Source: JBEKLJ01 sp050010255 (GTDB lineage Bacteria; Acidobacteriota; Terriglobia; Bryobacterales; Bryobacteraceae). From it: a DNA stretch of 7,142 nt. The stretch is from NCBI GenBank assembly GCA_050010255.1, contig JBEKLJ010000186.1:1-7142 (forward strand). Direction: 5' to 3'. The notes beneath the pieces are model-generated. The model was not told the DNA's origin. It did not search any database and was given only the letters and a program-made list of their open reading frames with translations. Numbering within the stretch: the stretch's first letter is position 1; every line of letters starts with the position of its first letter. Shown here piece after piece: positions 6,396 to 7,142 of this stretch. The position numbers and the translations under genes are program-made.

Positions 6396-7142
6396 TCAAC
6401 CGACCGACCCTTCCAGACTCACGCTCAGCAGCCTTTGCGCTTCGACCGCGAATTCCATGGGCAGCTCGCGGAAGACCTCCTTGCAGAAGCCGTTGACGAT
6501 CATCGCGACGGCGTCCTCGCTGGAGATGCCGCGCTGGCGGCAGTAGAAAATCTGGTCCTCGCCGACGCGCGAGACCGAGGCTTCGTGCTCGACGCGCGCC
6601 GTGTTGTTCTTCACTTCCAGATACGGGAAAGTGTGCGCGCCGCACTCGCTCCCGAGCAGCATCGAGTCGCACTGCGAATAGTTGCGCGCGTTCTCGGCGC
6701 CGGGGAGGATCTTGACCATACCGCGATAGCTGTTCTGGCCGTGTCCGGCGGAGATGCCCTTGGAGACGATGTTCGAGCGCGTGTTCTTCCCGATGTGGAT
6801 CATCTTGGTCCCGGTATCGGCCTGCTGGTAGTTGTTGACCACGGCCACCGAGTAGAACTCGCCCACCGAGTTGTCGCCCATCAGAATGCAGCTCGGATAC
6901 TTCCAGGTGATGGCCGAGCCGGTCTCCAGTTGCGTCCAGGAGATCTTCGAGCTCACGCCCAGGCATTTGCCGCGCTTGGTGACGAAGTTGTAGATGCCGC
7001 CCCTGCCCTGCTTGTCGCCGGGATACCAGTTCTGCACGGTGGAGTACTTGATCTGGGCATTATCCAGGGCCACCAGCTCGACCACCGCGGCGTGCAACTG
7101 GTTGGTGTCGCGCATGGGGGCGGTGCAGCCCTCCAGGTAGCT
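6396..7142 (-). CDS. sufB: SufB, Fe-S scaffold subunit (C-terminal 248 residues, cut by right edge)
   Basis: Main scaffold subunit on which the nascent cluster is built in the SufBC2D complex. The frame is open from the right edge to TGA at 6396-6398, giving 248 codons of a protein that is usually about 470-495 aa, so the N-terminal half lies outside. The visible part starts SYLEGCTAP, whose cysteine corresponds to Cys254 of E. coli SufB. Further on, SQCDSML carries the equivalent of Cys405 (residue 158 of the visible part), and RVEHEAS carries the His433/Glu434 pair (186-187). The C-terminus ELPMEFAVEAQRLLSVSLEGSVG is nearly the family consensus. It is the most upstream gene seen; whether anything precedes it in the operon, and where the promoter is, cannot be known from this window. 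The first in-frame ATG (7115) is internal and not the start. Confidence 0.97.
   Translation of the reverse strand, partial: SYLEGCTAPMRDTNQLHAAVVELVALDNAQIKYSTVQNWYPGDKQGRGGIYNFVTKRGKCLGVSSKISWTQLETGSAITWKYPSCILMGDNSVGEFYSVAVVNNYQQADTGTKMIHIGKNTRSNIVSKGISAGHGQNSYRGMVKILPGAENARNYSQCDSMLLGSECGAHTFPYLEVKNNTARVEHEASVSRVGEDQIFYCRQRGISSEDAVAMIVNGFCKEVFRELPMEFAVEAQRLLSVSLEGSVG

Noticed and set aside
6394..6966. A long N-terminal extension of SufC reaching into sufB
   Set aside because: It is the alternate frame of sufB, Arg-rich and without motifs. SufC proteins start at the MLLEIRNL position.

Overview
The window is GC-rich chromosomal DNA, packed with genes that all lie on the minus strand, so transcription runs from the right edge to the left. 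It carries the 3' part of a SUF iron-sulfur cluster assembly operon and, after a 187-base gap, most of a ribonuclease J gene. The gene set sufB-sufC-sufD-sufS-sufU-sufT plus an Rrf2 regulator, with SufU in place of SufE, the high GC content and an RNase J, suggests an acidobacterium or a related soil or environmental phylum. This taxonomic guess is an inference from gene content and general protein character; no 16S or marker gene is present.

Layout in transcription order: the SufB C-terminus (cut by the right edge), SufC ATPase, SufD, SufS cysteine desulfurase, SufU sulfur-transfer protein, SufT-like DUF59/MIP18 protein, then an Rrf2/IscR-type regulator with three cysteines. Junctions are tight. 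sufC/sufD overlap by 16 nt. sufD/sufS and sufS/sufU each overlap by 4 nt in a GTGA motif. sufU and sufT are 15 nt apart, and sufT and the regulator 31 nt apart. This points to one translationally coupled transcript. Positions 1484-1670 hold three inverted repeats but no convincing gene, and then rnj begins and runs off the left edge.

The genes form one pathway. SufS takes sulfur from cysteine as a persulfide, SufU relays it, and the SufBC2D ATPase scaffold builds the cluster. SufT is thought to help maturation or carriage. The Rrf2 protein probably senses Fe-S status and controls the operon, although it sits at the 3' end rather than in the more usual first position. The operon promoter and its operator lie outside the window.

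I found no previously undescribed system: this is housekeeping DNA. Points worth a second look are the last position and C-X9-C-X5-C spacing of the regulator, an 18-bp tandem duplication carrying two ribosome-binding sites at the sufT/regulator junction, an 8-bp tandem repeat that forms the sufB/sufC junction, and a perfect 10-bp stem in the leader of the RNase J gene.
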